From Bacteroidaceae bacterium (GTDB lineage Bacteria; Bacteroidota; Bacteroidia; Bacteroidales; Bacteroidaceae), in the NCBI GenBank assembly GCA_024398475.1, contig JAKSJB010000001.1, forward strand, positions 62,001-126,000: a DNA stretch of 64,000 bases. Direction: 5' to 3'. How positions within the stretch are numbered: the stretch's first letter is position 1; every line of letters begins with the position of its first letter. The translations under genes and the position numbers were made by a program. The notes under the pieces were generated by a model. It had not been told where the DNA came from, searched no databases, and saw only the letters and a program-made list of their open reading frames with translations. This document shows, piece after piece, positions 63,054-64,000 of this stretch.

Positions 63054-63632
63054 ATGAAGACTGATATCATACTCGCAGGTGTGGGAGGACAGGGAATCCT
63101 CTCCATCGCAACTATCATAGGTGAAGCTGCAACAAAGGCTGGACTTAACCTTAAGCAGGCTGAAGTTCACGGAATGAGTCAGCGTGGAGGTGACGTTCAG
63201 AGTAATCTGCGTCTCTCTGACCAAACAATCTACAGCGACCTTATCCCACGTGGTAAGGCTGACCTTATCATCGCTATGGAACCAATGGAGGCATTGCGTT
63301 ATGTCCCATTTCTCAGCAAGGATGGTGTAGTGGTTACTAGTTCAAAACCTTTTGTAAATATCCCTAACTATCCTGAAGAAACTGCTATCTTCAATGAACT
63401 CGATTCACTGAATAAGGTAGTGCGTCTCGATATTGAGGCAATGGCACATGAACTGAAAACTCCAAAGAGTGCCAACGTCATACTACTTGGTATGGCTGCT
63501 CCATTCCTCGACATTCTCAGTGCAGAGGAACTTCGTAGTGCTATAGGCAGGGTATTTTCATCAAAGGGTGAAGCAATTGTTGAGGCAAACTACAAGGCAT
63601 TTGATTTCGGATTAAGTCAGGCAAAGAAATAG
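63054..63632 (+). CDS. iorB: Indolepyruvate oxidoreductase beta subunit
   Basis: 192 residues. The gamma-type 2-oxoacid oxidoreductase fold starts IILAGVGGQGILSIATIIGEAATKAGLNLKQAEVHGMSQRGGDVQSNLR, the family signature. It pairs with IorA. It ends 7 bp before an aminotransferase gene, so the group is one transcript despite the repeat in the iorA-iorB gap. Confidence 0.94.
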   Translation: MKTDIILAGVGGQGILSIATIIGEAATKAGLNLKQAEVHGMSQRGGDVQSNLRLSDQTIYSDLIPRGKADLIIAMEPMEALRYVPFLSKDGVVVTSSKPFVNIPNYPEETAIFNELDSLNKVVRLDIEAMAHELKTPKSANVILLGMAAPFLDILSAEELRSAIGRVFSSKGEAIVEANYKAFDFGLSQAKK

Positions 63633-63639
63633 TACAAAT

Positions 63640-64000
63640 ATGACACCAATAAGTAAGGAACTCATAGACAAGGCAATTGCTGATTTCGGTATTAAGGACT
63701 TTGCGAAGGCTACTATTCGTGAGGTTGTGGCCATTGCTGCCGGTGCAGAAAAGGAATCGGGCGTCGAGTTTATCAAGATGGAAATGGGTGTACCGGGTCT
63801 TCCGGCTTCAAAATATGGTGTTGAAGCACAGGTGAAATCTCTCCAGAACGGTATCGCACGTCTTTATCCTAATATCAACGGACTTCCGGAACTGAAGGAG
63901 GAAGCAAGTCGGTTTATCAAGGCTTTTATAGGTGTTGATGTGGCTGCGGAAGGATGTGTTCCAGTGTGCGGAAGTATGCAGGGAACGTTTGCTTCGTTCC
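63640..64000 (+). CDS. PLP-dependent aminotransferase class I/II (3' cut by window edge)
   Basis: An ATG at 63640 opens a frame of 120 codons to the window end. The start reads MTPISKELIDKAIADFGI; then come IKMEMGVPGLPASKYGVEAQ, NGIARLYPNINGLPELKEEASRFIKAF and VPVCGSMQGTFASF, the pattern of fold-type I aminotransferases before the PLP lysine, which lies outside the window. With the IOR genes and omega-amidase it probably makes the 2-oxoacids used by IOR. Confidence 0.88.
   Translation, partial: MTPISKELIDKAIADFGIKDFAKATIREVVAIAAGAEKESGVEFIKMEMGVPGLPASKYGVEAQVKSLQNGIARLYPNINGLPELKEEASRFIKAFIGVDVAAEGCVPVCGSMQGTFASF

Overview
The window looks like chromosomal DNA of a Bacteroidales bacterium, most likely Prevotellaceae. 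The support is: Bacteroidetes promoters (TTTG about 19 nt before TAnnTTTG), an N-succinylornithine-type transcarbamylase, a type IX secretion core (porP-porK-porL-porM-porN), DUF3098 and DUF4837 proteins, a phosphoglycerate-mutase-like homoserine kinase substitute between thrA and thrC, and lipoproteins with acidic residues after the lipid cysteine. I see no prophage, integrase, transposase or CRISPR array; most genes are housekeeping.

Layout. 1-16.4 kb (mostly minus): partial tRNA-Phe; threonine operon (thrA, phosphomutase-like kinase, thrC, HAD phosphatase); lgt, TPR membrane protein, prmC, recX, comF, dusB; ychF; transcarbamylase; a PfkB sugar kinase; a LOG protein. 17-22.8 kb (plus): miaB, ftsX, DUF3098, uppP, truB, queA, folK. 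22.8-26.5 kb (minus): second LOG protein, gpsA, lysS. 26.7-29.2 kb (plus): membrane protein, an overlapping 59-residue lipoprotein-like gene, and a secreted GH43 enzyme. 29.3-40.5 kb (minus): dacB, U32 protein, radA, S9 peptidase, plsC, metallophosphoesterase, a stand-alone MetH activation domain, dihydroorotase, and a polyprenol-phosphate glycosyltransferase. 41.2-50.2 kb (plus): PgpH-type HD phosphodiesterase, the T9SS operon, and a zinc-ribbon membrane protein. 50.2-52.8 kb (minus): DUF4837, cdaA, a compact folP. 52.9-64 kb (plus): murF; a small HTH regulator and a large coiled-coil surface lipoprotein with matched tandem operators; a lipoprotein; OmpA; then omega-amidase, iorA, iorB and a truncated aminotransferase.

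Two things stand out. First, the promoters of the 74-residue HTH gene and of the roughly 1160-residue surface lipoprotein each carry two abutting 19-bp TGTA-N11-TACA palindromes placed exactly 31 nt before the -7 box. Neither has a good -33 box, so this looks like a dedicated activator circuit for an S-layer-like cassette. Second, many intergenic gaps are built from degenerate short-period arrays: period 11 in the two long divergent regions (around 16.6 and 40.8 kb) and period 6, 7 or 8 in short gaps, sometimes filling the space exactly from stop codon to start codon. I know of no described family that matches these arrays.

Functionally, the window joins c-di-AMP synthesis (CdaA) and breakdown (PgpH type) around the T9SS locus. 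It also holds several envelope steps (Lgt, UppP, MurF, PBP4, PlsC, GpsA, OmpA) and amino-acid or cofactor pathways (threonine, arginine, folate, queuosine, methionine synthase repair, 2-oxoacid oxidation).
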